Shown: positions 5,240-5,909 of the stretch, one piece after another
How positions within the stretch are numbered: the first letter of the stretch is position 1
Layout of the letters: the number at the start of each line of letters is the position of its first letter
Assembly: GCA_018813405.1 (NCBI GenBank)
Contig: JAHJBW010000102.1
Span: forward strand, 1 to 5,909
Origin: Candidatus Margulisiibacteriota bacterium
Lineage (GTDB): Bacteria; Margulisbacteria; WOR-1; XYC2-FULL-46-14; JAHJBW01
Direction: 5' to 3'
DNA length: 5,909 nt
The notes under the pieces: model-generated
What the model saw: the letters and a program-made list of their open reading frames with translations, nothing else
Told to the model about the DNA's origin: nothing
Databases searched by the model: none
Program-made: the position numbers and the translations under genes

Positions 5240-5909
5240 TGAGCGTCTTAGCAAATATTTTGGCAATGGGCAGATCTTTGTATGGCGGCTGCGGCGGCAA
5301 TCCTTTGCAGGGGACCGACGGAGATGCTGGCGAGCAAGATTTGCAGGCGCTTGAAGACGCGCAGGCACAAGATGATGTTATCCCTATGGAAATGAGAGAT
5401 ATTCCTGCAGACATTATCCTTCGTGATGTGCCCAGGCCGGACATTAAAAAAGTGGATGTGGTTGATGAAGACTTGATGAGCGTGGATGAAGGGGTAGGAG
5501 TATGGGATGTGAGTGAAGTAGGAGTGAGGGATGCGGGTGAAGCAGGGGTACAGGATGCGGGTTTGGAAGTAACACAGATTGATGTTGTGCAGGCCGATCT
5601 GCCCCAAACGGACATTGCTCAGAGCGATAGGGCATCGGTTGACATTTCTCAGCAAGATGTAAGCGTTGGAGATGCTGGTGAGGTTGGGGTACGGGATGCG
5701 GTTTTGGATGTTGAGCCGGATGCAATGCCGGATACTGTTCCGGTGGATGTGGTGGATTTGCAGAGGACTGACAGAATTACCATAGACAGGGCACGGCCAG
5801 ATATAACTCCCATCGAAATAAGCGATATCCCCGGCGACAGCGATGATGCTCAGGACAGCGCGCTTGATGCGGAAAACATTTCCGATATGGGCGTCGATAT
5901 TAACGGAGA
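5239..5909 (+). CDS. Asp-rich repeat protein, possible lipoprotein (3' end outside window)
   Basis: An ATG overlapping the kinase stop, with AGGAGG 7 bases upstream, opens a frame that stays open to the right edge (223 codons seen, no stop). After the first 26 residues the protein is almost entirely an acidic repeat: about 41 of 223 residues are Asp, spaced regularly. Residues 116-145 are six consecutive five-residue units of form xxxxD, five of them opening with a hydrophobic residue (VVQAD, LPQTD, IAQSD, RASVD, ISQQD, VSVGD). Residues about 84-107 and 146-153 use an eight-residue form close to AGEVGVRD. The N-terminus MSVLANILAMGRSLYGGCGG has a short hydrophobic stretch and then Cys18, the only cysteine seen. 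This resembles a lipoprotein signal followed by an acidic linker, but Tyr15 at -3 and the missing basic n-region are atypical. Such Asp-rich linkers are known in surface lipoproteins of myxobacteria-like organisms. Any folded domain would lie beyond the window, so no function is assigned. Confidence 0.82.
   Translation, partial: MSVLANILAMGRSLYGGCGGNPLQGTDGDAGEQDLQALEDAQAQDDVIPMEMRDIPADIILRDVPRPDIKKVDVVDEDLMSVDEGVGVWDVSEVGVRDAGEAGVQDAGLEVTQIDVVQADLPQTDIAQSDRASVDISQQDVSVGDAGEVGVRDAVLDVEPDAMPDTVPVDVVDLQRTDRITIDRARPDITPIEISDIPGDSDDAQDSALDAENISDMGVDING
5488..5562 (+). repeat. Imperfect 24-base in-frame tandem repeats in the Asp-rich gene
   Basis: Units at 5515-5538 (GAAGTAGGAGTGAGGGATGC then GGGT) and 5539-5562 are adjacent 24-base copies differing at a few positions. 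A 27-base degenerate copy precedes them at 5488-5514, and a further copy lies apart at 5680-5703. They encode the eight-residue E(V/A)GV(R/Q)DAG form. Similarity at DNA as well as protein level suggests fairly recent duplication within the gene. Confidence 0.75.

Noticed and set aside
5488..5703. Repeats considered as a CRISPR or intergenic array
   Set aside because: The units are in frame within an open reading frame, imperfect, and directly adjacent without unique spacers, so they are protein-coding repeats.

Overview
The window comes from a diderm (Gram-negative type) bacterium. It carries lpxD, for lipid A biosynthesis, next to an OmpH/Skp-type periplasmic chaperone gene. Base composition is moderate (about half G+C by eye). 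The phylum cannot be fixed from the sequence. The protein style (Asp-rich spacer repeats, a Hanks-type kinase, no recognisable close relatives) would suit a deltaproteobacterium-like lineage or an uncultivated candidate phylum, but that is inference.

Layout. (1) Bases 2-148 (+) are the last 48 codons of an unrecognised gene that enters from the left. (2) Bases 166-1660 (-) are an envelope operon read leftwards: ompH/skp-like, then lpxD through a 4-base TTGA overlap, then a 38-codon ORF through a 4-base GTGA overlap. The start of that short ORF looks like a family-4 glycosyltransferase, but the frame stops almost at once. (3) Bases 1661-1746 are an 86-base divergent intergenic region with a good extended -10 promoter facing ompH. 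(4) From 1747 to the right edge (+) there is a tightly coupled cassette of four genes. In order they encode a 187-aa protein of unknown fold with an Asp/Ala/Pro-rich tail; a 553-aa protein with a long charged helical N-terminal half and a C-terminal half that reads like an outer-membrane beta-barrel; a membrane-anchored Ser/Thr protein kinase with all catalytic motifs; and a very Asp-rich repeat protein that runs off the window. The three junctions are ATGA, TAATG and TAATG, each with a Shine-Dalgarno sequence inside the previous gene.

How they may work together. OmpH and LpxD serve outer-membrane assembly. The rightward cassette is the unusual part. Its coupling suggests that the kinase and its three partners act together, perhaps as an envelope-associated assembly controlled by phosphorylation. 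Only the kinase can be assigned biochemically. The roles of the other three proteins are open, and DAG-type Asp-rich motifs in the first and last proteins are a modest hint of a link between them.
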